In this document: positions 11,450-22,361 of the stretch, piece by piece
Layout: each line of letters begins with the position of its first letter
Position numbering within the stretch: position 1 is the stretch's first letter
Assembly: GCA_011799875.1 (NCBI GenBank)
Contig: CM022303.1
Location: 195,517,630-195,581,629, forward strand
Length of the DNA: 64,000 nt
Reading direction: 5' to 3'
Source: Thinopyrum elongatum
Taxonomy: Eukaryota > Streptophyta > Magnoliopsida > Poales > Poaceae
Translations under genes and position numbers: made by a program
The notes under the pieces: model-generated
Database searches by the model: none
What the model saw: the letters and a program-made list of their open reading frames with translations, nothing else
Told to the model about the DNA's origin: nothing

Positions 11450-14349
11450 CTATTTGCTGTCGAGGGTGCAGCTTATAGTGAAAGCTCCGCCCGTGCCGTC
11501 CTCCTTGACGGGCACCTTTTTAGTATCTGGTGGGGCTGCCTTGGGTTTCTTGCTCTTGCCGGTGGAGCTCTCTGGCACGTCCTCGACAGGAACGCAGGAC
11601 TCTGGGGAGGCGCGCTTGCCGGAGTGGGCGCAAGAGGTCTTGCCGGTCTTCTTCCCCCCGGGAGCTTCAGTGGCAGGAGCAAGAACCTTGGCGGCAGGTG
11701 CTACAACTGCCTCTCAGTAGAGTTGATCGGTGCAAATAAGCGCGTCTTTCTTGTCGCAGTTGACCGTGATGATGCTCATCGGGCCGGGCATCTTCAACAT
11801 GTTCTAGGCGTAATGCAACGCCGCCATAAACTTGGCCAGTGCTGGACGGCCAAGGATCCCGTTATACGGCAACGAGATCTTGGCGACATAAAAAACAATC
11901 TTCTCTGTCCTATAGTTCAGCTCACCACCAAATGCAACTGATAGTGTGATCTTACCCTTTGGCTGGCTTCTTCCCAGATTGATCCCTTGAAACGTGCCCG
12001 TCTCTTTGAGATCTCCGTTGGGAATTTGTAACCTCTTGATCACCTTGGGCGAGATCAAGTTCAGACTGGCCCCACCGTCAACTAGCATTTTTGTCACCTT
12101 GAGTTTGCGAATTGTTGGGGAAACCAACAATGGCAAACACCCGACCGCAGTTGTGCGATCAGGGTGATCCTCGGCGTAAAAAATGATAGGCGTGTGGGAC
12201 CATTTCAGTGGCTTCTGGGCATCGATCGACAGCTCTGTCGCATTAATCTCGCGCGCCCACTGTTTAAGTTGGCGGTGAGAAGAATGTAACGAGGCGCCAC
12301 CATCAATGCACATGGCCTCCGTAGCTTTTTGAAACTCATGCTCACTAGAGTCGTCATCGTCTTCGTGGTCATCATCCCCCTCTTTTTTATCATGGCCTCG
12401 AGCAGGCCTCTCTTGTTGCTTGTCCTTGCCGCGGCAGCCTCCTCGGCCACCACGCTTCTTGCCGGACCCCTCAGCACCATCCTGGCCCTTCTCCTTGTCT
12501 TGCCTTTCGTATTTAGCTTTCTGCCTCTCCACAAGCTGCTCGACTTGCCGGCAGTTCTGGAGGTCATGGCCCTTGGTGCGATGGATCTGGCAATATTGCT
12601 TGTCGGAGCTCTCTGGCTTGTCGGTAGCCGCCAAGGCCTGGCAGGCGGTGCACCCAGCAACCTACTTGCCGGGGTCGTCAACCTTGGCCTTCTTGGCGGT
12701 GCCGGGGTTGCCGGATTCCTCGACAGCAAGCACGGTCTTGCCCTTGCGCTTCCTGTTACGCCGTCGGCCCTTCTTTGCCGGGGCGACGACGTCTTCATCT
12801 CCAGAGTCAGTTCCCGCGCCGGCATCTTCACCGGGGTACTTCCTTCCTTCTTCAGCCCGAGCACATCTGTCGGCCAAAACATAAAGCTCGGCAACATCCA
12901 TAATCTTGTTCATCGCCAGCTCTTCACGCATCTTGTGGTTGCACACATTCTGATGAAATGCGCTGATAACAGCGGCAGGATGAACATCTGGGATGTTGTA
13001 CTGCACACGGCTGAACCTCTGTATGTAATTGCGCAAGCATTCGCCATCTTTCTGGGGGATGATATGTAAGCCACTTGCCTGGCCAGGAGCTTGGTGGCCT
13101 CCGGTAAAGGCGCCAACAAACTCGTGGCACAGATCCGACCAAGAAGAGATAGAATCTACTGGCAGGTGCATCAACCACGACCTGACGTTGGGGTTGAGCA
13201 CCAACGGGAAGTAGTTGGTGAGCACCTTGCCGTCTCGAGCCCCAGCAGCTTGCATCGCAATGGTGTAGATTCTCAGGAACTCGGACGGATGAGTCTTGTC
13301 GTCGTATTTCTCCGGGACCTCTGGCTTGAACATGCGGGTAGTGGGCCACTGGAACTACCGCAGCTCACGGGTAAAAGCTGGACAACCTACCTCGTAAGGC
13401 AAGTCACAAGAATCCCCCGGCGCAGGTTTGTACGCAGTGGGCCCTGCACGCCTATCGGATTGATGGCGCGCTTCCCGCCGCCGCTCGATGGTAGTTCGAC
13501 CGTCTTCTTTGACCTGTTCCCGAAGAACTTGACGTTGGTCGCGACGAGCTCGTGGATCGGACGATGCCGTCGACCCATCATCTTGGGCATCGACCCGCCG
13601 AGCTGGCGATCATTGCTGTCGTGGTGGAGGGGAGTGCACCATGGTCGCGGCGCCTCCGTTCTTTCCGCCATCAGCACGCGCTGGCTCCGTGGACCGCTGC
13701 CGCGAAGGCTCCGCCTGCTGTGGCCCATCTCTATTGGCGAGACCGATGAGGCTCTGAATAGTAGCTCTCCATTCCTCTTGCTTCTCCATAGCGGGAGGGA
13801 AATCCAGGAGTAGCTGTGCTCACGCCAACGCTTCGGCTGGTGTGGGTGGCAGCGACAGGCGCGAAGAACGGGAGGTGCTCGGACTTCTAACCATGTTAGA
13901 AGGAGCCCCGTCACGGTTCCGCGGCCGTGTGCCGTTTCCACCAGCATCTTGTCATGCATGTCGGCCCTGTGCATCTCGAGAATGAGGTTGAGGGCTCTTT
14001 CCGCGGCGACGCTCGGGGTCACCAATGTCACGGCATTGCTCGTCGTGCATGACCTGAGGGGACCGCGGTGCATGCACCGGCGGGGGCTCCTTGGAGGTCG
14101 CCTTCCCACCCTTGGAGGTCCCTGCGCCGCCCGTAGGCAGCACGAATCCGTCCTTGGATCCAGCGGTGCGCGGGTCGTCGTCGCAGCCGCGGACGATGCC
14201 GCTCGCTTGGCTTCAGTCGCCAGAGTGTCGTGGATGCTCGAGATCTTCACCGCCACCAGCGTCTGCCCCATCGCCCGTCCATGTTGGCACGGGCAGATCG
14301 GCCGCAGACGAACCGATCACCGCGATCACCTTCTTCTTGGGAGCTATGG
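11450..14349 (-). pseudogene. gag: gag-protease of element C, inactivated
   Basis: The capsid-like retrotransposon gag domain is clear at 12665-13333 (MFKPEVPEKYDD, FLRIYTIAM, WSDLCHEFVGAF, CLRNYIQRFSRVQ). It is followed by a basic stretch and a variant zinc knuckle C-X2-H-X4-H-X4-C (CQIHRTKGHDLQNC). An aspartic protease with LVDGGASLNLI as the active-site region follows. Stops interrupt the frame: TAG at 13355 (before the capsid), 12662, 11804 and 11450, and TGA at 11714. The N-terminal part (about 13400-14349) is Pro/Arg-rich and broken. A plausible start, CACCATAGCTCCC near 14349, reads ATA where ATG is expected. The TAG at 11450-11452 lies between protease and RT, at the same place as in element B. 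Confidence 0.88.
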
Positions 14350-14401
14350 TGATCGAGAAACTGACGCGCTAACTGCTAGATCAGGTTTGCACAACCTACC
14401 A

Positions 14402-14419
14402 CCCCTACCTGGCGCGCCA
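14402..14419 (-). promoter_or_regulatory. Primer binding site of element C
   Basis: Three bases inside the 5' LTR the - strand reads TGGCGCGCCAGGTAGGGG, the position and TGG start expected of a tRNA primer site. I cannot assign the tRNA with confidence. Confidence 0.7.
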
Positions 14420-14423
14420 AAGA

Positions 14424-15425
14424 TGTCGGGGAAACGACACCTATGGGATCGAGTGGATCCCTTCTACGGTTTGGCAGGGAAGAGGAGTGCACAAAGAGCA
14501 GATCTAACGATCAACACAAGGGATTTTTACCCAGGTTCGGGCCACTGAGGAGCGTAAAACCCTAGTTCTGCTTGTAGTGTATTGAGTGTTCTTGAGCTTC
14601 GACTAATTGCTACACATGCAAACTGGGCCGAAAAGTCCAAAAGTCGCCCCTGTATCGCCTTGGGACTCCTTTTATACCAAGGGGCTACCACAGTGGCGTA
14701 CAAGCATACAGGAGGTGTAAAGTAGCTACAGTGTACATGCTTATCACTGGCGTCTTAGGACAAGCACATTAAATGCGTTGTTTACGTGTCCCTAACTTTA
14801 TCGAGGACGGAAACAGAGCCCGTCCCGTCCGTCGCCGCCTCGCCCCGTCTTGACACGCACCCAAGATGACGAGGCATGCAAATGCCAAGCTAACTGGCTA
14901 GCCGCTGCGCTGGAGCGGTGGCAGGATCTTCACGAAGATCTGCATGCCTCCACGTAGGTGCTTGCCTGGCTGGCAGGCTAGTTGCTGTGCTGGAGCGGTG
15001 GCGGGACGAGGAGCCTTGCCGTATGCGAGCCTTGCCGTGGCCTCGCAAATGTCCCCGGCAAGAGCCTTGCTGGGAACTTGCCTTCTGCTCTTCACAAAGA
15101 TCTGCATGCCACCATGCAGGTGCCCCTGGATCTTGGTCTTGACATTGTCGATGTGTCAGAGCTCTCAACCTCAAGGGTGGTGGTCTTGCTGAGGCTTCGC
15201 AAACCATCCCGGCAAGGAGCTTGCCGGGGCTCGCAAATCACCCCGTCAAGAATCATTGTCGGGGGCTCAGCTTGTCTTCTGCTCTCTGATTACTGGCTCG
15301 GATGCCGTCTTGGTTGCCTCGTACTTGCTCCCAGCTGTCCCTAGCAGGCCTTGCCGCGGGCGTGGCTGCAACTGCCCGTGCACAAGAAGGGGTACTAAAG
15401 GGGCCCAAACTTTAGTACACCGACA
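14424..15425 (-). repeat. 5' LTR of element C
   Basis: This 1002-bp LTR is bounded by TG...CA in - strand orientation (TGTCGGTGTACTAAAG to GTTTCCCCGACA). It has a TATA box at 14669-14676. It matches the 3' LTR apart from the 156-bp duplication and scattered substitutions. Confidence 0.92.
14669..14676 (-). promoter_or_regulatory. TATA box in the 5' LTR of element C
   Basis: TATAAAAG on the - strand is conserved with the other LTR and placed to start the genomic RNA of element C. Confidence 0.55.
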
Positions 15426-17142
15426 ATGACAATGATGGTATGTGTAATAATAAAACGGAACAGTGGAAGTTGCATGGCAATATATCTCGGGATGGCTATG
15501 GAAATGCCATATTAGGTAGGTATGGTGGTTGTTTTGAGGAAGGGTATATGGTGGGTTTAATGCTCCAGCGAAAGTTTCGCGGTACTAGAGAGGCTAGCAA
15601 TGGTGGAAGGGTGAGAGTGCGTATAATCCATGGACTCAACATTAGTCATAAAGAACTCACATACTTATTGCAAAAATTTATTAGCCATCGAAACAAAGTA
15701 ATACACGCATGCTCCTAGGGGGATAGATTGGTAGGAAAAGACCATCACTCGTCCCCGACCGCCACTCATAAGGAAGACAATCAAAAAATAAATCATGCTC
15801 CGACTTCATCACATAACGGTTCACCATACGTGCATGCTACGGGAATCACAAACTTTAAAACAAGTATTTCTACCAATCCATAATTACTCACTAGCATGAC
15901 TCTAATATCACCATCTTCATATCTCACAACAAATGCAAGGAATCAAACTTCTCATCTTATTCAATGCTCTTTATATGAAAGTTTTTATTATATCCCTCTT
16001 GGATGCCCATCATATTAGGACTAAATTCATAACCTAAGCAAATTACCGTGCTGTTTAAAGACTCTCAAAATAATATAAGTGAAGCATGAGAGTTTATCAA
16101 TTTCTATAAAATAAAGCCACCGCCGTGCTCTAAAAAGATATAAGTGAAGCACTAGAGCAAACTGCCTAGCTCAAAAGATATAAGTGAAGCACATAGAGTA
16201 TTCTAATAAATTCACGATTAATGCGTGCCCCTCTCAAAAGGTGTGTGCAGCAAGGATGATTGTGGCAAACTAAAAAGCAAAGACTCATATCATACAAGAC
16301 GCTCCAAGCAAAACACATATCATGTGGTGAATAAAAATATAGCCTCAAGTAAATTTACCAATGGATTGAAGACAAAAGAGGGGATGCCATCCGGGGCATC
16401 CCCAAGCTTAGATGCTTTGTTGTCCTTGAATATTACCTTGGGGTGACTTGGTCATCCCCAAGCTTAGGTTCTTGCCAATCCTTATTCCATAGTCCATCAA
16501 ATCTTTACCCAAAACTTCAAAACTTCACAACACAAAACTCAAAAGAAAACTCATAAGATCCATTAGTATAATAAAATAAATCACCACTTTAGGTACTGTT
16601 GTGAACTCATTATAAATTTATATTGGTGTTATATCTACTATATTCCAACTTCTCCATGGTTCATACCCCCCGATACTACCCATAGATTCATCAAAATAAG
16701 CAAACAACACATAGAAAACAGAATCTGCCAAAAGCAGAACAGTCTGTAGTAACCAGAATATTAATAATACTTATGTAACTCCAAAAATTGTGAAAAGTAG
16801 GAAAACAGAGGAAATTCATATATCAATCTTGTGTAAAAAATTCAGAACTTTTCCACGCTCTAGTGAATTTAAAAAATTCTGTTACTTGACGCAAAAGTTT
16901 CTGTTTTTCAGCAAAACCAAATCAACGATATACCAAAGCATCCCAAAGGTCTCGCTTGGCAAAAACACTAATTAAAACACCAAAAAACAATTACTACAGA
17001 GGTAATAATGTGTATTTATTGAAAAATAGAAAAAAAATCGGGTTGTCTCCCAACAAGGGCTTTTCTTTAAAGCCTTTTAGCTAGGCATTGATAATTTTAA
17101 TGATGCTCACATGAAAGATAACAATGAAACACAAAGAGAGCA
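15426..17142 (-). other. Element E internal region, no gene seen
   Basis: The region begins with the right copy of the ATGAC target-site duplication (15426-15430). It is AT-rich and parallels element A at about 24500-25600 in inverted orientation. It holds several degenerate copies of a motif that reads TGCTTCACTTATATCTTTT on the - strand (16070-16200). Two polypurine-tract-like words, CATCCCCAAGCTTA, lie near 16398 and 16452 on the + strand. No coding region is recognisable. Confidence 0.55.
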
Positions 17143-17946
17143 TCATGTAGAATGTGAAAAAACAAGTTTAAGTCTAACATACTTCCTATGCATAGGCATT
17201 TTATAAGCAAACAAATTATCAAGACAAGCAAAAACTAGCATATGCAAAGAAGAAGAAAGAAACAATAGCAATCTCAACATAATGAGATGTAATTTAGTAA
17301 CATGAAAATTTCTACAACCATATTTTCCTCTCTCATAATAATTACATGTAGGATCATAATCAAATTCAACATTATAACTATCACATAAAATATTTTCTTC
17401 ATGATTCGCATGCATGCAAAGTTGACACTCTTCCAAAATAGTGGGATTATCATCAAATAAAGTCATGACTTCTCCAAGCCCACTTTTATCAAAAATTCCA
17501 TAAGATTGATCATACTCCAAAGTAGTGGGATCATTATTACCTAGAGTTTACACTCTTCCAAACCCACTTTCAATATTATTGCAAACATATTTTTCATGAG
17601 GCTTAAATAAATTTTCAAGATCATAAGAAGAATCACCCCAATCATGATCATTGCAACAAGTAGTGGACATATCAAAATTAGCTTCCCCAAGCTTAGGGTT
17701 TTGCATATTATTAACACAATTGACATTAATAGAATTTGTAATAACATCATTGCAATCATGCTTTTCATTCAAGGAGCAATCATGAATCACTTTATAAATT
17801 TCTTCTTTTAGCACTTCATCACAATTTTCAGATTCATGAATTTCAAGCAAAACTCTATAAAGATAATCTAGTTCACTCAACTCACTAGCAATTGGTTCAT
17901 CATAATTGGATCCTTTAAAAAGATTAGCAAGTGCATGAGGATCCAT
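17143..17946 (-). pseudogene. Broken ORF of element E, related to the ORF of element A
   Basis: From ATG 17946 an acidic, Asn/Asp/Cys-rich reading frame of 132 residues runs to a TAA near 17548. It then continues in the same frame to 17143, so one stop splits an original ORF of roughly 265 residues. The later part contains PTCNYYERG and MHRKYVRLKL. Element A has the same landmarks (PTCNYYERG, and MHRKRVRL just past its stop), so the two non-autonomous elements share an ancestral protein. I see no gag zinc knuckle, protease or enzyme motif. The function is unknown; a gag-derived packaging protein is one possibility. Confidence 0.6.
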
Positions 17947-18172
17947 AAAATTTTTGCTTCCTGATTTTCAATAAACACACAATTACACCAGGCGAACGAG
18001 CAAACAAACCAAGTAAGACATAAAGGCAAACGGAAAGAAGGCAAATATTTTTGGATTTTTCTGAAAATGTTTTAGAAGTGGGGGAGAGGAAAACGAGAGG
18101 CAAATGGCAAATAATGTAAGTGCAAGAGATGAGGGTTCATGATGTGTACTTGGTAGGCTTGATGTAGAACCT

Positions 18173-18190
18173 CCCCGGCAACGGCGCCGG
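18173..18190 (-). promoter_or_regulatory. Primer binding site of element E (tRNA-Asp type)
   Basis: The - strand reads GGCGCCGTTGCCGGGGA about ten bases inside the 5' LTR. This is complementary to the 3' end of plant tRNA-Asp, the primer typical of Athila elements. The leading T is changed to C. Confidence 0.8.
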
Positions 18191-18200
18191 AAATTCTTCC

Positions 18201-19783
18201 TGCTACTTCTTGAGCTTGCGTTGATTTTTCCCTTGAAGAGGAAAGGGTGATGCAGAAAAGTAGAGATAAGTATTTCCCTTAGTTATGAAACAAGGTATCA
18301 ATCCGGTAGGAGGCACAAGCAAGTCTCCAATCTATGCACTTGCAAAAACTAACAAACACTTGAACACAACGCGAAAAAGGGGTTGTCAATCCATTCACGG
18401 TCATGAACAAGAGTGAGATCTAATAGAGATAGGTATAAAAGATAAATAAAAGAGCAAACTAAAGTAAATATAAATAAATTGTAGCAAGGTATTTTGGGTT
18501 TTTTGGTTTATAGATATGAAAATATATGATGGAAAATAGACCCAGTGGCCATAGGTTTTATTAAAGGCCTCTCTCTTGAAAGAAAACATACGGTGGGTAA
18601 ACAAATTACTATTGAGCAATTGATAGAAAAGCGCATAGTTATGACGATATCTAAAGCAATGATCATGAATATAGGCATCACGTCTGTGACAAGTAGACCA
18701 AAACGATTCTGCATCTACTACTATTACTCCACACATCGACCGACTCCTGCCTTCATCTAGCGTATTAAGTTCATAAGAACAGAGCAACGCTTTAAGTAAG
18801 ATGACATGATGTAGAGGGATAAACTCAAGCAATATGACATAAACCCCATCTTTTTATCCTCGATGGCAACAATACAATACGTGCCTCGCTACCCCTTCTG
18901 TCACTGGGTGAGGACACCATAAGATTGAACCCAAAACTAAGCACCTCTCCCATTGCAAGAAAAACCAATCTAGTTGGCCAAACCAAACCGATAGTTTGAA
19001 GAGAAATACAAAGATATCTTAATCATGCATAAAAGAGTTCAGAGAAAACTCAAATAACATTCATAGATAATCTGATCATAAATCCACAATTGATCGGATC
19101 TCAACAAACACACCGCAAAATAAGATTACATCGGATAGAACTCCAAGAAAATCGAGGAGAACATGGTATTGAAGATCAAAGACTGAGAAGAAGCCATCTA
19201 GCTACTAGCTATGGACCCGTAGGTCTATGGTAAACTACTCATGCATCATCGGAAGGGTAACAAGGTTGATGTAGTGGCCCTCCGTGATCGAATCCCCCAT
19301 CGGCAGGGTGCCGGAAAAGGCCCCAAGATGGGATCTCATGGGAACAGAGGCTTGCGGCGGCGGAAAAGTATTTTGGTGGACGCTTCTGATGTTTGGGGAA
19401 TATTTTTTAATTTATAGATGTGGAATTAGGGTCGGAGGACACCCGAGGGGCCCACAAGCCCTCAGGACATGCCCCCGTGGGGCGTGCCCTAGAGGCTTGT
19501 GGTCTCCTCGAGACTCTTCTCGCCCTCTCTCCAAGTCACGTAGGTGTCTTCTGGTCCAAGAAAAATCATCATAAAGTTTTATTCCGTTTGGACTCCGTTT
19601 GATATTCCTTTTCTGTAAAAGTAAAAAACAAGGAATAAACAGAAACTTTCACTGGGCTCTAGGTTAATAGGTTTGTCCCAAAAAATAATATAAAATAGCG
19701 TATTAATGCATATAAAACATAAAAAATAGATAATATAATAACATGGAACTATCAAAAATTATAGATACGTTGGAGACGTATCA
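18201..19783 (-). repeat. 5' LTR of element E
   Basis: This LTR of about 1583 bp runs on the - strand from TGATACGTCTCC (19783) to GAAGTAGCA (18201). A TATA-like TATAAA lies at 19411-19416. The right boundary abuts element D sequence. Confidence 0.85.
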
Positions 19784-20612
19784 ATGGGCATAGTCTCGGA
19801 GACTTGTGACCCTTTGTACAAAGCCAGGCACAGACCCTATGCATATCTAAATAAAACTAACTGTTCCATGAACTTTTATGCATATTTACTTGCGTATCAC
19901 TGCATAGTACATTGTGCTTTACACTTGCTCAAATGAAATGACTAACACACCGTCAAGGTCTCCGTAATACCCTTTCTCTTCTTTCTTTTTCTACAAAGGC
20001 AGGAGGATACCCCCACGTGCAAGTTTCCCGGGGAGGGATGGTGAAGGGTACCGGATGGCTTCTGGTGCGTTCGACGTTCATTCCATACGATAAGAAGTAC
20101 TACAAAGAAAGATAAGTTGAAAATTTTTCAACTAAAGTTTCATTGTTGCTTCCTTGAAAATCCTCCTTGCCTAGATCTTGAGTTCGTACGAGAAACCTGC
20201 ATGCGAGGTAATCTTGCCGTGTTTCGTTTCGTGCTCCAGTTTTGCCTCGAGTCCACTCGAACGGAGTCTGTGCAAGCTGCGTTCGAGGCCGACAACTTGC
20301 TTTGCCGGTGGTCGCTCCCCGGCAAACTTCTAAACAACATAGGGTACTAGGATGAAAATCATATGAAAACAGAGACAAGCAAGGAGGATAATATTCATTT
20401 ATTTGAGCACATTGAACATCATACATTTGTTGAAAAATGAAAAGTGCTCGATAATGCCTTTCTTGGCCCTTTCCTCCTAGGGTTTACATCAAGTGCAAGG
20501 AGGGCAAAAAGAGCGCCTAGGAGAAGCACCCCCAACAAATCGCTCTGCCGGGGTCTAGATGCAGATGATGGTGCTGTCGATGCTCAGCTGGTGATGAAGG
20601 TGCTGCCGGCGT
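19784..20612 (+). other. Element D spacer between pol end and antisense gene
   Basis: About 830 bp without a convincing ORF. It contains TTTGTACAAAGCCAGGCACAG near 19815, matching the post-pol spacer of element C around 7880-7910 in opposite orientation, and a CCGGCAAA word near 20320. Short ORFs on either strand look accidental. Confidence 0.5.
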
Positions 20613-20740
20613 TCAGCTAGAGTCTGAGTCGTCGTCTTCGGACTTGACGACCGGGGACTCGTCGTCTTCGTCTTCACCGTCTGTGTCCTCCTCATCACTG
20701 TTGCTCGAGGAGGAGTTTTCGCCATCGCTCGAGGTTTCCA
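20613..20740 (-). pseudogene. 3' part of element D's antisense B3-like gene (acidic tail)
   Basis: This fragment encodes the C-terminus of a protein whose N-terminal part is at 62386-62934. It starts inside the codon interrupted by element A and ends at TGA 20613-20615. The tail is very acidic and Ser-rich (ETSSDGENSSSSNSDEED, then SEDDDSDSS at the end). Acidic tails also end the antisense protein of element B and the small ORF of element F. The fragment lacks its promoter and start and cannot be expressed as the original protein. Confidence 0.7.
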
Positions 20741-20745
20741 CGCAG

Positions 20746-22237
20746 TGATACATATCCGTCGTATCTATAATTTTTGATTGTTTCATGCCAATATTATACA
20801 ACTTTCACATATTTTTGGTAACTTTTTATATGATTTATTGGACTAACCTATTGATCCAGTGCCCAGTGCCAATTCCTGTTTGTTGCATGTTTTTTGTTTC
20901 AAAGAAAATCCATATCAAACAAAGTCCAAACACGATAAAAATTTACGGAGAATTATTTTGGAATATTTATGATTTTTGGGAGATGGAATCAACGCAAACG
21001 AGGGCTCACAGTGACCACAACCCACCAGGGCGTGCCAGGCACCCTCTGGCGCGCCCAGGTATCTTGTGCCCTCCTCAAACGTCAGTTGGGGCCCTTCTTC
21101 TGGTGCAAGAAAGATAATTTATGAAAAAAAAATAGTGTAAAAATTTCGGCGCAATCGGAGTTACGGATCTCCGGGAATTTAAGAAACGGTGAAGGGCCAG
21201 ATCTGGGGAACGCGAAACAGAAGAGAACAGAGAGGAAGATCCAATCTCGGAGGGGCTCCCGCCCCTCCACCGCCATGGAGGCCATGGACCAGAGGGGGAA
21301 CTCTCCTCCCATCTAGGAGGGATGCCAAGGAATAAGAAGGAGGGGGGCTCTCTCCCCCTCTATCCCGGTGGCGCCGGAGTGCCGCCGGGGCTAGGACCGT
21401 GACGGCGATCTACATCAACAATCTTGCTAACGTCTACACCAACTTTCTCCCCCTCTATGCAGCAGTCTAACACTTCTTTTTCCCGCTGTAATCTCTACTT
21501 AAACATGGTGCTCAACTCCATATATTATTTCCCAATGATATTTGGCTATCCTATGATGTTTGAGTAGATCCGTTTTGTCCTGTGGGTTAATCGTGATCTT
21601 GGTTGGTATGATTGTATATTTTATTTATGGTGTTGTCCTACGGTGCCCTCCGTCTCACACAAACATGAGGGACCCCCGCTGTAGGGTGTTGCAATATGTT
21701 CATGGTTTGCTTATTGTCAGTGTTGCGGGGGTGACAGCAGCCTAAACGCGGATAAGTGGGTTATGGCGTATGGGAGTAAAGAGGACTTGATACATAATGC
21801 TATGGTTGGGTTTCACGACCTTAATGATCTTTAGTAGTTGCGGATGCTTGCTAGGGGTCCAATCATAAGTGCATATGATCCAAGTAGAGAAAGTATGTTA
21901 GCTCATGCCTCTCCCTCATGTAAAATTGCAAGAATGATTACTGGTACTTGTTATCGATTGCCTAGGGACAAATGACTTTCTCGTTGACAAAGCTATCCAC
22001 TTTTATTACCTTGCAATTTATTCATAATTTTATTCTCGCAAAGTACTCATAGTTTTATTCTTGCAAAATAGTTTCATACTTGTTTTAGGTAAAGCAAACG
22101 TCAAGTGTGCGTAGAGTTGTATCGGTGGTTGATAGAACTTGAGAGAATATTTCTTCTACCTTTAGCTTCTCGTTGGGTTCGACACTATTATTTATCGAAG
22201 AAGGATACAAACGATCCCCTATACTTGTGGGTTATCT
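20746..22237 (+). repeat. 5' LTR of element A
   Basis: This 1492-bp LTR runs from TGATACATATCC to GGGTTATCT. The terminal CA expected from the 3' LTR (GGGTTATCA) has become CT. It carries about 43 bases near 21105-21150 that the 3' LTR lacks. Confidence 0.9.
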
Positions 22238-22248
22238 AGACCTTTTTC

Positions 22249-22266
22249 TGGCGCCGTTGCCGAGGA
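22249..22266 (+). promoter_or_regulatory. Primer binding site of element A (tRNA-Asp type)
   Basis: TGGCGCCGTTGCCGAGGA differs by one base from the complement of the plant tRNA-Asp 3' end. It lies about ten bases inside the 5' LTR, as in element E. Confidence 0.85.
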
Positions 22267-22361
22267 GCAATAGCGAGGGGTGAATATTCTCGTGTGTGCT
22301 TGTTTGCTTTATCACTAAGTACTTTTTATTTTCTAGTCTAAGTTGTTCTCTATCTTTAGTT

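Larger units (their letters stand above)
1685..15425 (-). mobile_element. Element C: Tat-type Ty3/Gypsy retrotransposon, complete in structure but decayed
   Basis: The element is bounded by TGTCGG...CCGACA LTRs and a perfect ATGAC target-site duplication (1680-1684 and 15426-15430). In - strand order it has 5' LTR, primer binding site, gag, protease, RT, degenerate RNase H, a second archaeal-type RNase H, integrase, a spacer, an oppositely oriented spliced gene, polypurine tract and 3' LTR. The second RNase H and the antisense gene near the 3' LTR are traits of the Tat lineage (the group with RIRE2, Grande and Ogre). Many stops, frameshifts and lost integrase catalytic residues show that it cannot supply its own proteins. 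The word CCGGCAAG is unusually frequent throughout. Confidence 0.92.
1..19783 (-). mobile_element. Element E: Athila-type non-autonomous LTR retrotransposon (Sabrina-like), 3' LTR truncated by window edge, split by element C
   Basis: Read on the - strand, a complete 5' LTR (18201-19783) is followed by a tRNA-Asp-type primer binding site, a short broken ORF, a long AT-rich internal region, a polypurine tract and the first 558 bases of the 3' LTR. The rest of that LTR lies outside the window. The LTR starts TGATACGTCTCC, as in the Sabrina/WHAM group of Triticeae Athila elements; the family name is from memory, not a search. No protease, RT or integrase is visible, so the element looks non-autonomous. 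Element C (1685-15425) sits in the internal region, flanked by ATGAC on both sides. The likely target-site copy on the right is ATGGG at 19784-19788; its partner is off the window. Confidence 0.85.

Noticed and set aside
13949..14548. A + strand ORF of about 200 residues over the gag leader of element C
   Set aside because: It overlaps the - strand gag N-terminus and runs into the LTR. It is best explained as an antisense shadow of a GC-rich coding region.
18170..18200. tRNA-like sequence GGCAACGGCGCC
   Set aside because: It is the retrotransposon primer binding site complementary to tRNA-Asp. There is no cloverleaf around it. The same holds for 22249-22266 and 45295-45306.
20613..20801. A stand-alone 62-residue gene starting in the LTR of element A
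   Set aside because: The first residues come from the A LTR. The rest is the tail of the D antisense gene, shown by the CGCAG duplication and the continuing frame at 62386.
21560..21745. Hydrophobic 61-residue ORF in the A LTRs (also 61708-61893)
   Set aside because: It is present in both LTRs and could look like a membrane peptide. The LTR is non-coding in known relatives, and the length is within chance.
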